A stretch of DNA of 64,000 nucleotides from Ascarosepion bandense (GCA_037127315.1 JBBBDQ010000332.1:1384501-1448500); one strand, 5' to 3'; positions 30,616-41,835 are shown, counted from the first letter of the stretch. Translations and numbers: made by a program. The notes: generated from the sequence alone by a model not told the origin.

Positions 30616-30771
30616 AACTATAATTAGCCGGCACGTTTCGTCTTTTGAGGGATTTTATCAAGGCAATGTATGATATATTATTCTGCACGTGATTTTTTTT
30701 TATTCACGGAGCCGAGTATGTTATTGGTTTATCAAGTTTTATAAATTGGAGAACGTTCGTAAATGTTCATC

Positions 30772-30816
30772 ACGTGGTTGAAAGGTCCGTGGTTGAAAGG
30801 TCCGTGGTTGAAAGAT
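30772..30816. repeat. 15-bp tandem repeat, three units
   Basis: CGTGGTTGAAAGGTC repeated three times, the last unit changed. Confidence 0.9.
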
Positions 30817-30884
30817 CAAGCAAAGCACGAGGAGGGCAAATGTGTCCGAATTTAAAGTCTGATGGAAAGTAAAGGTTTTTTAAT

Positions 30885-30945
30885 CATTTCACCCCAAACA
30901 ACGCAGTTTTACTGCTACTGTTGCGTAAGGATTTACATAGTCAGA
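30885..30945 (-). mobile_element. LINE/SINE 3'-tail fragment
   Basis: AATCATTTCACCCCAAACAA followed by GCAGTTTTACTGC, which is the shared tail with its own perfect GCAG/CTGC hairpin. Confidence 0.6.
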
Positions 30946-31189
30946 TTTTAATGAATTTTTTTGTTTTTATTCTTTCTATTTTAAAAAAAAACCTGAAAAT
31001 GTTTTCTAGTTTTGTATTCAAAACATTTTACTGAGAATAATTTTTTTTCCTTCAAAAATGTGTGATGATAATAATTTTTTCTTCAAAAATATATTGTTAG
31101 TAATATTCTTAATTCAAAAATGTATATTTTTCTATAAGAGTCTATTTTTATGCACATATTTCTATAAATGTCTATTTTTATACTGTCAT

Positions 31190-31400
31190 AGTGTTTTGAC
31201 CCCAGTTTAGGGGCTAGCTATTTCCCCATAGTTGGGACCCTAACAGGTGCTACTACTTTGGGTCAGGGTGGACCTGGGAACAACAGCAATTAAGAGGTGG
31301 TTCCATGCTCCTCCCAACTCTCCTACTTAGAGGTTTTGCTTCCGGATACAGTTTACCGTCATGCCCAGGACCCTGTATAAATGGCGTATTATTAAGTTAT
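31190..31400. other. Unassigned G+C-richer block
   Basis: About 200 bases (GACCCCAGTTTAGGGGCTAG ... CATGCCCAGGACCCTGTATA), clearly richer in G+C than its AT-rich flanks. It matches nothing else in the window. Possibly a single-copy SINE of another family. Confidence 0.4.
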
Positions 31401-32350
31401 CGAAAATTGAAAAGTTTAATACAAATCGTTCTGCCTCCCTATTTTTAGAATAATTCTTCTTTTTATTTTTGTGTATTTGTAGTTTTTTTTTGTATGGTAA
31501 TTTTTATGTGTAAATTAAAGGTCATGTTATTCAGAGTTTCTTCCCCTGACCGGAAAAAAATTGTACAATTGCATCACTTGTGATCGCCATACACTTATCT
31601 TATCTCGCATTTGTCAAGTCTGTCAACACATACGGTGGAAAGGTAAGAAAGTTAACTCCGTATTTAAGAAATAGTTTTATTCTAAATTTCATGCTATAAA
31701 TAAGTACTATTTGTGTAAATCAGATAAATTTCGTATTAACTTTGTTAATTTTCAAAACATAATGTGTCACAGATGTATATTCAATTTTTGCAAGATTTTA
31801 AAACCGAGAATTAACTTTGGTTTATAAATGTGTCAATCGATGAAAAATGGCAGAAAAATTGAAAGTTAAAAAAACTGAACGATTTTAAATTCCAGTCGAT
31901 ATAATTTCTGTTTGAAATTAGCTTAGTAGAAATAGTAAATGTAATAATCAAGCTTTCAATTAAAACTAAAATAAAAGTTTCAAGAAAAACTATTTTATTT
32001 TTAAAAATTTAATTTAAAATTTAGACAACAAAAATGAGTGTAGATACCTAGATAAAGATATTGAAAGTTTTTTAATTTCTTTTTTGCGTTTTTTCTTTGG
32101 ATATGTACTGGGAGCTGCAAATTCTTAATGCTCTTAAGTAGAAACCTATAATTATATCAGATTTTATTTTACAGGAGTGGCTTGAGTGGAAGTTGACGAG
32201 GTCGTTTTTGTTGGTATGATTTTTGTAAACGTCAAATCCCACATTGCCTTGATAAAGTCCATCAAATGACAAATCACATCGGTTAAGTACAGTTTTTCCC
32301 TTTTCCCTTTATTTTTGTTCATTTTGTCTCTTCTACAGATACCCTTCATC
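31400..32350. other. AT-rich interval, no feature recognised
   Basis: No gene, RNA or repeat family recognised. Confidence 0.5.
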
Positions 32351-32354
32351 TGCG

Positions 32355-32355
<1 letters not shown>

Positions 32356-32402
<47 letters not shown>
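32356..32402. repeat. (TA)n microsatellite
   Basis: Pure TA array. Confidence 0.95.
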
Positions 32403-32405
<3 letters not shown>

Positions 32406-32819
32406 TCTTTTTCTATTTGTCTCTTCAGACTTCCACTCTGACAGATATTAAGGCAGTTACATGCGTAGAATGTAAGTAGTTTTATTGGTGAGCCCTGGTT
32501 ACGTTTGATTTATGTTAGGAAATCTGGCAAACATTAATAAGGAGAAGGATAGATAGAATGATAGGCGAATAAGAGAGGGATGGGTAATTTTGAATAAGAT
32601 GGATGTACCAAATGCGACACCAGTGATGATGTTGGGGGCTAAACCTGCTGATGACAAAAGCACCCAGTTGAAGATAACATGTTCGTAAGAGCACATTGTT
32701 TACACACATGTGTTAGACGAGGCAAAATGTTTTTACGGTACCTTACATAAATTCGGTTGTCTGTTTACATGTGTAGGGGACAGGCAGGGGAGGAGTGGCA
32801 GTGGGGGCGTTCAGACCAT

Positions 32820-33062
32820 GGGTAGAAAGAAAGAAATAAAGAAAGAAAGAAATAAAGAAAGAAAGAAAGAAGGAAAGAAAGAAAGAAAGAACCGATGAAG
32901 GAAAGTGAGAAAGAATAGAGAGATATGCAGAAAAGGTAAAAGAAGGAAAAAATAGACAAATCGTTTGAAACTTGAAAATAAAGAAATAAAGGAAGGAAGG
33001 AAGCAAGCAAGCAAAGATAAAAATTGAGAGAAAGTAAATGCAGGATAAAATGTTAGGTTTTT

Positions 33063-33109
<47 letters not shown>

Positions 33110-33700
33110 AAAAGTAAGCAAAAGATTCGGGATTTGAGGAAGGAAGGAAGGAAGGAAGGAAGGAAGGAAGGATAGTATAGTTAAAGCGAAAAAGAAAGTA
33201 AAAACAGAATAAAACGTTAAGGGTTTGAAAATAAAGAAAGAAAGAAAGAACCAATGAAGGAAAGTGAGAATAATGGGAGGATATGCAGAATAGGAAAAAG
33301 AAAGAAAAAGTAGATGAATCTTTTGATACTTGAAAATAAGGAAAGGAAGGAAGGAAGGAAGGAAGGAAGGAAGGAAGGAAAGCAAAGATCGAAAGTGAGA
33401 GAACGAAAGAAAAGGTAAAATAAAATGTTAGCTTTTTGAAAAGAATGAAAGAAGGAAGGAAAAAGTAAGCAAAGAATTGGAATTTGAGGAAGGAACGAAG
33501 GAACGAACGAAGGAACGAAGGAACGAACGAACGAACGAAAGTATAGTTAAAGTGAAAAAGAAAGTGAAAAGCAGCATAAAACGTTGCAGATTTGAAAAGA
33601 AAGAAAGAAAGAAAGAAAGAAAAAAATGAAAGAAAGAAAAATACCAAGAAATAGAGAAAGAAAAATAAGAAAAAAGTAGATAAAAGATCTGGAAATTAAA
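32820..33700. repeat. Compound minisatellite, about 360-bp higher-order unit
   Basis: Two large units: the phrase GATGAAGGAAAGTGAGAA starts near 32892, and AATGAAGGAAAGTGAGAA near 33252. GTATAGTTAAAG(C/T)GAAAAAGA recurs with about the same shift (33174, 33540). Each unit alternates conserved spacers with tetranucleotide arrays. The array in the same slot is GGAA in unit 1 (33140-33170) and mixed GAAC/GAAG in unit 2 (33490-33538). Long open frames on the minus strand (up to 278 codons) are artefacts. Confidence 0.9.
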
Positions 33701-34069
33701 AAGAAAGAAAGAGAGAATCAATGAAATATAAAGAAAAAGCAGAACAACGTACTGGTGATTTGAAGGAGAAGGAAAAATAACGCAAAAATGAAAGAAAACC
33801 ATTATAAAGAAGAAAAACTGAGAAAATGAAAAGAACCGTTTCGTATGAAAGGCCAAATTTTCATTTCTATCCCATACCAAAAGTTGTTCTTTGATCCTCT
33901 AAAAGAACTTTAAGAGAATCACGGATGTTGATCCTCTTTGGGGTAGGCGGACAGGTTGGCTCTGATCACTTCGATAATTTTCACACAAACCCTGATATAT
34001 ATTTTGCCGTATTAAATTAACTTCAAATATCAAGAGAAAGAAAGAGAGAGAATGGTGAGGGCTGTATTA

Positions 34070-34930
34070 ATATATATGGAGAGAGGGAGAGAGAGAGAGA
34101 GAGAGAGAGAAATGCGGTAGATAGAGAGAAAAAGAAAGAAACGCTTAGTGAACAAAAAAGTTGAAGAAATTTAAAGATCAAAAAACGACGAAGAGAATAA
34201 AAAAGGAAATGTTAAAATAACGAGGTTAAAAAAACTATAGAAACAATCACTAAAATAATTAAAATAAAAGAGATGAAAAGGAAAATAAAAGAGAAAGAAG
34301 GAGAGTGAAGAAGAGTGAAGGAGAGTGAGAGTAGAATAAAGAAACTAAGAGATTTAAAAGATCAAGATTAGAGAGAAGAAAAGGGAATGAACTATAAGCG
34401 AAAAAGCAGAAGAAAAATAGAAAGCAAGTGAGGGAGAGTGAGGAAGAGAGAGAGATAGAGTAAAAGTAAAGAAAAAAGATATTTAAAAGATCAAGATTAG
34501 AAAGAAAGAAAAAAGGAATGAAGTGTAAGGGATAGAGCAGAAGAAAACGAGAAAGGGAGAGAGGGAAAGTGAGGAAGAGAGAGAGTGGGTAGAAGTGTAG
34601 AAAAAATTGATTCCAAAGATCAAGACTAGAGAGAAAAAAAAAGGAATGAACTATAAGCGAATAAGCAGGAGAAAGAAATAAAAAGCGAGAGAAAGAGAGT
34701 AAAGAAAAGAGAAAGAGTAAAAGTCAAGTAAAAAAGAGATTTAAATAATTAAGATTAAAGAGAAAGAAAGAAGGAGGAAAGAACTACAAGCGAAAAACAA
34801 AAGAAAACTAGAAAACCAGAGAGAGAGAAAGAGAGAGAGAGACAAAGAGAGGGAGTGAGAAAGCGAGAAAGGGTAAAAAAATAAATATAGAGATTAAAAA
34901 CATCAACATTAGAGAGAATGAAAAATGAAA
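34070..34930. repeat. Purine minisatellite, 129-bp period
   Basis: After a (GA)n at 34076-34110, the phrase ATCAAGATTAGAGAGAA and its variants start at 34361, 34490, 34619, 34748 and 34902. Three successive steps are exactly 129 bases, then one of 154. Confidence 0.9.
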
Positions 34931-34962
34931 GATGAAGGAAAGAAAACTCGAAGCTTGATCTG

Positions 34963-35010
<48 letters not shown>
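34963..35010. repeat. (TA)n microsatellite
   Basis: Pure TA array. Confidence 0.95.
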
Positions 35011-35013
<3 letters not shown>

Positions 35014-35051
35014 AATGTGTTGTAATTTGCTTGAAGTATTGTGTACATTAG

Positions 35052-35490
35052 GGATATGGTTAGGTTTTGGAGGCTGTCACAATGTGTTTAATAAAATAAA
35101 GGAAGGTAAATAAGTTGTTGGATATCACCTATTTTATTATACATTAATATTTCGCGATTAAAATCTCATCAGTCACGCATATACACATCATATGCACACG
35201 CACACACACACACACACATTCATGCTCTGGCACACTTACACACACAAACATGCACACACACATACACACACACATACTACAATCATCAACTGCAGCAGCA
35301 GCAGCAGCAGCAGCCAGGAAGGACCATTTGTTGAAAGTCTAGGACTCAAACGCAATCCCCCTAACATTCTGAAGATGAGATTTTAATCTCGAAATATTAA
35401 TGTATAATAAATAGGTAATACCCCAAAACTTCTTTACCTTCCTTTATTTTACTAACCGCATTGTGACAGCCTTCAAAACCTAACCATATT
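35052..35490. mobile_element. Foldback element 2
   Basis: Arms 35052-35173 and 35368-35490 are near-perfect complements (TATGGTTAGGTTTTGGAGGC against its reverse complement at the far end). The 195-base loop holds CA-rich repeats and (GCA)7. The inner ends carry hammerhead-like signals: the right arm reads CTGAAGA (35369-35375), a GAGAT/ATCTC stem, then GAAAT. The left arm on the minus strand has CTGATGA, a shortened stem and GAAAT. Confidence 0.82.
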
Positions 35491-35499
35491 CTATATATA

Positions 35500-35926
35500 T
35501 ATATGCGGTAAAATCCCTGGAAGGCTTGGTAAAATCAGGGATAATGTTTGTAAATAGGATCCTAGTAATATCGTTTAAATATTAAACTGATCCAATGGAG
35601 AGCTAAATGCAAACCAAATTCAATTTACAGAGCAGATATATCTTTATTTATCTGTAAATTCAGATAAAACTTAGTGGGGAAATAGCCATTTTCAACATGT
35701 CACTTGAAGGCATGCATTCTTCGACCCCTTCTAATCTGAGAAAAAAGAATATTCTAAGCCCAGATATTAGTTTAGGTAAAAGAAGGGGTTGGGATGTATT
35801 GCTTTTTCTTTGGGTTGGGCTAGGGGGCGGAGCCGGTAGTAATTCTTCCTTAGTAGTGGGAGGCATGTGGCCTGACCATAGGGTTGGCAGGCTAAGTGGT
35901 GTGGAGGTAACTGCTAGGTCAACTTT

Positions 35927-35930
<4 letters not shown>
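35500..35930. other. Interval without recognised gene
   Basis: Contains an inverted pair near 35620-35665 (ATTTACAG...CTGTAAAT) and a G-rich stretch at 35780-35920. A plus-strand open frame of 136 codons ends in microsatellite Ile-Tyr and Thr-His repeats, and its first half matches no family I recognise. Confidence 0.4.
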
Positions 35931-35993
<63 letters not shown>

Positions 35994-36026
35994 ATTATAA
36001 ATTTTACACACACACACACACACGCG

Positions 36027-36074
<48 letters not shown>
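35930..36074. repeat. (TA)n-(TG)n-(CA)n-(TA)n mosaic
   Basis: A near-symmetrical array: TA, TG, about 15 unrelated bases, CA, TA. Self-complementary overall. Confidence 0.95.
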
Positions 36075-36075
<1 letters not shown>

Positions 36076-36079
36076 TATT

Positions 36080-36500
36080 CTCTTCACAAAATCCAAGAGC
36101 CATTTGACTAGAGGGTTATAGAGGAAGTGACAAAGTTTATGCAGATATATGAGGAAGATAACCGTTAACGTGAGACTTAAACATGTTAAAATAGTATTTA
36201 TCTCGGAAGAATTTGCTTGGAATTCGGTTCCATAAAGCACCAGTTCGTGGGAAGAAGTTGCTCGAGTGGAACTTACATCTCACCAATGGAATACGAAAGG
36301 GAATGAGGGTGGTTCGCTGAAATATGCGTAACATGGCGGGTCTTAACCGTGAAGGTTATATCTGGTGTATCTAAGGAATGTAGCACGTTTTAACACGCTA
36401 GAGCAACAAGACAAAAGGTTTATGGCATTTCGTTTGCTGAAAAGGGTGTTGTAGTGGGAGGGAGAAATAATTCCCCAGCAACAAGAACGTGGAGACGCTC
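36080..36500 (-). pseudogene. CR1/L2-like LINE, C-terminal fragment
   Basis: The minus strand has IPLVRCKFHSSNFFPRTGAL then WNRIPSKFF and FNMFKSHVNGYLPHIS. This is the F.R....WN.LP.....N...FK..V...L pattern at the end of many CR1/L2/Jockey-group LINE polyproteins. The upstream part (toward 36500) is frame-broken. The exact LINE clade is not certain. Confidence 0.7.
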
Positions 36501-36591
36501 TCTCTGACTGGAAAAATAGGAAATACAAAAGAAAAAAAAATAAAATTAAAAATTAACAAAACTGAAGAGTAATTATAATCCTTCTTCTTCT

Positions 36592-36675
36592 TCATCTTCT
36601 TCTTCTTCTTCTTCTTATTATTATTATTAGTAGTAGTAGTAGTAGTATTGTTGTTGTTGTTGTTGCTGCTGTATC
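36592..36675. repeat. Series of five different trinucleotide arrays
   Basis: In order: CTT, ATT, AGT, GTT, GCT units. Confidence 0.92.
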
Positions 36676-36842
36676 GTCGTTGTTGTTTGGTGTGCGAGTC
36701 GGGGTGATTGTGTGAGAATACAGTTTGCCAACAATGTGACGCTGGGATTCAAATATACAAAAACCTGTATACTCATTCTGATACCCAATCTGATAAGAGT
36801 ACAGGAGGCGCATGCATTGCTGTCAAATGTACACAATATGGG

Positions 36843-36865
36843 GATTATTATTATTATTATTATTA

Positions 36866-36909
<44 letters not shown>

Positions 36910-36910
36910 T
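36843..36910. repeat. (ATT)n microsatellite
   Basis: About twenty-two ATT units with one CAT interruption. Confidence 0.95.
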
Positions 36911-37039
36911 CGCACGAGTTTAACACAGTACACCTATTGTGATCTTAGCTCCTTTTCAACCTTGTGGCAATATGGGATTGAAGTGATGCATTTGAGATAC
37001 GAAATAAAATAGTATATTTGCCCCATACGCAACACTAGA

Positions 37040-37061
37040 TTCTCTCTCTTTCTCTCTCTCT

Positions 37062-37123
<62 letters not shown>
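37040..37123. repeat. (CT)n then (TA)n
   Basis: CT-rich array at 37040-37092 continuing as TA to the MITE border. Confidence 0.95.
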
Positions 37124-37125
<2 letters not shown>

Positions 37126-37504
37126 TACCGGCCATACTCATTAGGCCAACCCAGTGTTTAAAAAAAATTATGTATTTCATACTATTTTTTAGTATTGATT
37201 GCTAAGTGAATAATTGTAAATGAAAATAGAATGGTTCTTTTGTTAATATTACACAATGACATTTGCATGAAATGAATTTATAAATATTTAATAATTACCT
37301 ATATTGCAGTTTAATCAATGAAATAATCAAGAAAATTTAAGGTGATTCGAACGAGTTCATCTTTGCTTCCTTGCTTGTAAAACTTTGCAAAGTAATAATA
37401 ACAAAAGAATCATTCTATTTTCGTTTGGCAATAAATATAAAAATAGTATATAATACATCATTTCTTTTAAAAAAAAACTGGGGTGGACTAATAATTATGG
37501 CCGG

Positions 37505-37509
<5 letters not shown>
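37124..37509. mobile_element. Tc1-like MITE, about 386 bp, inserted in (TA)n
   Basis: Ends TACTACCGGCCATACTCATT and, inverted, TAATACCGGCCATAATTATT, continuing as an inverted repeat through GGCCAACCCAG and GTATTTCATACTATTTT. Inner sequences (AAAATAGAATGGTTCTTTTG and its complement near 37405) also pair. TA arrays flank both sides, consistent with the TA target of Tc1/mariner elements. No transposase. Confidence 0.8.

Positions 37510-37542
<33 letters not shown>
37507..37542. repeat. (TA)n microsatellite
   Basis: TA array on the right of the MITE. Confidence 0.95.
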
Positions 37543-37543
<1 letters not shown>

Positions 37544-37724
37544 TGGGGTGAATGCATGCGCAGATGTGTGGGTGTGCTTGTGTATGCGTGTGTGTAGTAC
37601 AGTATTATTATTATTAATAATATACCACGCAGATGTTTATATATAAATACACGCTATCCAACATCATCAGTTATTTTGAATTGTTCCGTATTTGTAGAAA
37701 TCTAAGGGACACTTCATCAAATGT

Positions 37725-37980
37725 GTCTTTTCACTAGAAAGTTTCAGGCAAATATTATACATAATAATATGGATCCAAAATGCAGGTTTTATGATAAACA
37801 CCAAGAAACAATAGGCCATCTAATTTCAGGCTGTTTTGTACTTGCCCCAAATGAATATAAAAATTGTCACGATAGAGTGGGGCAATAATTGCATTAGACA
37901 ATGTGCAAACACTTTGGAAAATATGTAAACAAACACTGGCATAAATATCACCCAACACCGGTTACAGAAATAGCGTTGTT
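37725..37980 (+). pseudogene. R2/R4-like LINE piece A: zinc finger and start of endonuclease
   Basis: The plus strand encodes NNMDPKCRFYDKHQETIGHL then ISGCFVLAPNEYKNCHDRVG. This is the degraded CCHC-type finger (a Cys replaced by Tyr) and linker that precede the restriction-like endonuclease. After a stop it continues with CKHFGKYVNKHWHKYHPTPV, the same start seen at 16768. It ends at TTACAGAAA (37979), where an inverted piece begins. Confidence 0.75.
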
Positions 37981-38098
37981 TCATCTGTTCAAGAGCTTTA
38001 TCTTTGGCTTTCATTTTCATATATTTTGCTGCAATAGTTGGTTCTTGGCTTCTGTTTTGCTATTCTACAGAATCTACTAACTGTAAATCTTGTTTGCA
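37972..38098 (-). pseudogene. R2/R4-like LINE piece B: inverted pre-finger segment
   Basis: The minus strand repeats the sequence of 40245-40365 (QDLQLIDSVEKQNRSQEPTI, MKMKAKDKALEQMKQR) in reverse orientation. It sits directly between piece A and the long piece C. Confidence 0.8.
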
Positions 38099-38136
38099 TT
38101 TATGACGTTATGTATTTAGTTGGAACCCGAAATGAA

Positions 38137-40607
38137 ATCTGAATACAACAGAAGTCAAAGGAACAAAAAGCCAAGGAAGAAATCAAGAACCATGTAAGTC
38201 AATTACAAAATATTGCAATGGAGGAACGAGAACAGCTCCCAAAATTACAACCAACAAAGCATAGCCTCGAAACTATTAAGAAGATTCTCATATAAATCTC
38301 AATGAAGCAATATATGCATCAGCAATAGCAGCAACAAAAAATGAACATCAAATTAAAAACAAGGCTGTCTCGCAGACATGAAGATCCACCTTGAAAAAAA
38401 AAAATAGAAAAAGAAATTGAACAATTTAGAAGTGAACTACCACTACTGGATGAACTGACTAGAGGAATAAATGTAAGAACTAGGAAAAGCAGAAGAGTCG
38501 AAAGAAAATACAACATTAGAAATAAAAATGAAGTCCTATCAACTAAGGAAAAAATAAAGCAAAACACACAACTGAAGGCTCAAAGAATAAGACGCTATGA
38601 GAAAAGATCAAGATTCTACAGACAAAACAAGATTTTTCAAAACGATGCCAAGAAATATTACAGGGAAATAGGTAAAAAAAAATTGAAGTGACATTCCCCC
38701 ACCCAAAATGGAAGAAGTTAGACAGTTCTGGGAAAAAATATGGGCGTGCCCTAAAGAACATAACAAAGAAGTAGACTGGATTGCACAAGAGATAGAACGA
38801 ATCAAAAATAAACCAGAACAGACATGGGCTGGAATTACAGAAGAGGATCTTAAATTTTCACTAAAAAAAGCACACAATTTGAAATCTCCAGGTATAGATA
38901 AAATTCCTAACTTTTCGCTATATTATTTAAATACAGCACATAAAAAACTAGCCAAAGAACTTCAAGAAATGGTTGACGATCCCACTAAAATTCCTGCATG
39001 GATGACCAAAGGAATTACATTTCTTCTGCACAAGAATAGTGACACAAACAACCCGAAAAACTACAGACCAATTACATGCCTTCCGACAACATATAAACTA
39101 TTAAAATCTATTTTAACAAAACAGACATATTTATTCTTGCAAAGAAATGATATGTTACCGCTTGAAAAAAAAATGGTGCAAACATGGCTGATACGGATGT
39201 AAAGACCAATTGCTTAATAACAGAATGATCCTGGAAAACTGCTACAGTACAAAGAAAAATCTTAGTACTGCCTGGATAGATTATGGTAAGGCATTCGATA
39301 GTGTGCCACATTCCTGGATTTTAAAGACTTTAAATATATACAAGATATCACCCGTTATCATCAATTTCATCAAATACTGCATATCGATATGGAAAACAAC
39401 CCTTTACCTCAATCATATAAATGGAACCTGTAAGTCTGGTGAAATAAACATCAAAAGAGGTATATTTCAAGGTAATTCTTTGTCTCCCTTACTATTCTGC
39501 ATATCATTAATAGCACTAACCAGTCAACTTAATAAGACAGAATGTGGTTATAAAATAAGCCAAAAGAAAATAAGCCATCTATTTTTCATGGATGACTTAA
39601 AGTTGTATGCTAAGAATGATAATGAGCTGGGAGGTCTTCTGCAAACTGTAAAATGCTTGGAATAAAATTCAATTTGAGTAAATGTGCTAAAGATACAGTT
39701 TTACGTGGATCACTACAAGAAACATCCTCAATTAGCTTAGACCCTGCTGTAACAATAAAAGAATTAAAGCCAGAAGAAACTTATAAATACCTAGGTGTAA
39801 ATGAGGGTGAAACAATTAACCATAAAAATGAAAGAAATAGTGTATAAAGAGTACTATAGAAGGCTACGAATGATATTAAAAACTGAAATGAATTCTCAGA
39901 ACAGAATTATGGCCATTAATAGCCTTGCAATCCCATTTGTCCAATATAGTTTCGACATCTTAAACTGGACTCTGAACGACATCAGGCGAATGGATTCTAA
40001 AACAAGAAAGCTTCTTTCTAACCATAAGATGCATCATCCAAAGGCTTATGTAGACCGTGTGTACATACCCCGTAAAGAACGTGGAAGACGTCTTATTCAG
40101 CTAGAATTGTCATACAAGACGACAACTATTGGCTTACTAACATATATAGAAACAAGAAAAGGACTGGATAATACAATTAGTAAGGCAACATGAAGAAAGA
40201 AAGAAAAAATATTCAATAATGAAAGAAGGCAAAAAATACAAACAAGATTTACAGTTGATAGATTCTGTAGAAAAGCAAAACAGAAGCCAAGAACCAACTA
40301 TTGCGGCAAAATATATGAAAATGAAAGCCAAAGATAAAGCTCTTGAACAGATGAAACAACGCTGGCAAGACAAACCACTGCATGGCCAATATCCAGAACG
40401 TGCCAATAAATTGAATGTTGATAAAGTTAATATTCATCGATGGTTACGTGCATCTGAATTAAAGTCTGAAACTGAAGGCTTTATTCTTGCAGCGCAAGAC
40501 CAAAGTCTTTTCACTTGAAACTTTCAGTCAAATATTATACATAATAATATGGATCCAAAATGCAGGTTTTGTGATAAACACCAAGAAACAATAGACCATC
40601 TAATCTC
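38137..40607 (+). pseudogene. R2/R4-like LINE piece C: reverse transcriptase to zinc finger, frame-broken
   Basis: Encodes a basic N-terminal region (to 38700), then RT motifs in order: LKSPGIDKIPNF (38880), NPKNYRPITCLPTTYKLLKS (39050), TAWIDYGKAFDSVPHSW with the first catalytic Asp (about 39270), RGIFQGNSLSPLLFCISLIA (about 39457), and FMDD, the two catalytic Asp residues, at 39585-39596. The thumb follows (NSLAIPFVQYSFDILNWTLN, about 39918), then RWLRASELKSETEGFI and a CRFCDKHQETIDHL finger (about 40560). Breaks: a frameshift in an A-run near 39165, a TGA at about 39186, a small deletion near 39655, frameshifts near 39825 and 40195, and a TGA at 40516. The endonuclease is missing. Such enzymes prime on a nicked chromosomal target. 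This copy cannot make a full protein. Confidence 0.85.
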
Positions 40608-40957
40608 TAATGATTAGAAATGGAAGACCTAAGGCAGGTCGTGGCGTGTTGTTATGGCTCCATTTCATGTTTTTTCTATCTTCCCCATTATCCTTAGCGT
40701 TACATAGACAAAGTTCTCCTTAGTGTGTGGGCTGTACTTAACAAGACAATTTTTTGTGTATCTCTTAAGCTGGGGTTTCCAGGGATTCTTTCAATGTGTT
40801 GTTTTGTTCCATTTTTTTTATCATTCCAAGTGCACCTACTATCACTGACACAACTATTGTTTTCAATTTCCACATTTTTTCTATTTCAGTTTCCAGGTCT
40901 TTATATTTTGACAGCTTTTCGAATTCCTTGGTTGCTATGTTACTATCCGTTGGACAT
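40608..40957 (-). pseudogene. R2/R4-like LINE piece D: inverted 3' end
   Basis: The minus strand matches 16260-16590, from PADCN-equivalent codons (AACGGATAGTAACATAGCAA) to the 3' untranslated sequence (GCCATAACAACACGCCACGA). It is joined tail to tail with piece C at 40607. Two frame-breaking changes are visible relative to the open copy at 16335. It starts at an (ATT)n at about 40956. Confidence 0.78.
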
Positions 40958-40999
40958 TATTATTATTATTATTTTTTATTTATTTATTTATTTCTGTTG

Positions 41000-41520
41000 T
41001 GTACACATTCCCTTCCGTGTCTCAGCCAGAGACTTAAAATCAGAAATGGAATCATGGCATTTTCCACTGAATATTTTGTAAAAAATAAAAATAAAATAAA
41101 AAATTACTCACACACATTTTCCGTAGATTAAACCCTTTGTACGGTTTGAAAAGTACTTGAGAGAGCTGTGTTTTTTTTTTTCTATTTTTAATGCATGGGT
41201 TACCAGGAATCACTTCAATGAGTCTATCAGAACCTTTTCCAATCAATCCGAGTCCTCCAACTAAAATTGAAATTATGGATGTCCTTACGTGTGCTACATT
41301 TTTGAGATTTTCACTTCAAAATCCTTTTCTTTTGATAGTTTTCTGAAGATCTTCAAAGATACATTACAGTCTAGCGAGAACTGCCATGTAAAAAAAGAAA
41401 GCAACATTTTTTTGGTGGGTGGCGTCTTTGATCAAGTTCTCTGATCGATTTGCTTTGATTATTCTGTCTGATTTGTAAAATCCGAAAATATTATTATTAT
41501 TATTATTATTATTATTACTT
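41000..41520. other. AT-rich interval, no gene recognised
   Basis: Bases about 41165-41470, read on the minus strand, loosely resemble the LINE 3' region of piece D (GGTTACCAGGAATCACTTCA on the plus strand compares with GGTTTCCAGGGATTCTTTCA). This suggests a second, older copy of the same endonuclease end. An (ATT)n lies at 41490-41517. Confidence 0.4.
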
Positions 41521-41744
41521 CTTTGATTTCTCTTGATTTATTATTATTACTATTATTTTTAAATGTTATTATTAAATGTGAAATTCAACGTTACATTTAT
41601 TGGAATACAGAGAAGGAATATCAGGGATATCAGGCTTTGGGACCGCTGGGTATAACAAAATATTATTTGGAGAGATTCTCAGACATTCAATATACAGAAG
41701 ATTCTATTGATATGTATATGGATAACCATCCAACATGATGATAT

Positions 41745-41776
41745 GATATATATCTATATATCTATATCTATATATA

Positions 41777-41821
<45 letters not shown>

Positions 41822-41835
41822 GAAAACTCAATACG

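Noticed and set aside
32811..33647. 278-codon open frame on the minus strand
   Set aside because: It is a Phe/Leu/Ser-rich reading of a GAAA/GGAA minisatellite, with no domain and no codon structure.
35697..36107. 136-codon plus-strand frame
   Set aside because: The second half is (TA)n/(CA)n. The first half shows no recognisable domain or exon boundary.
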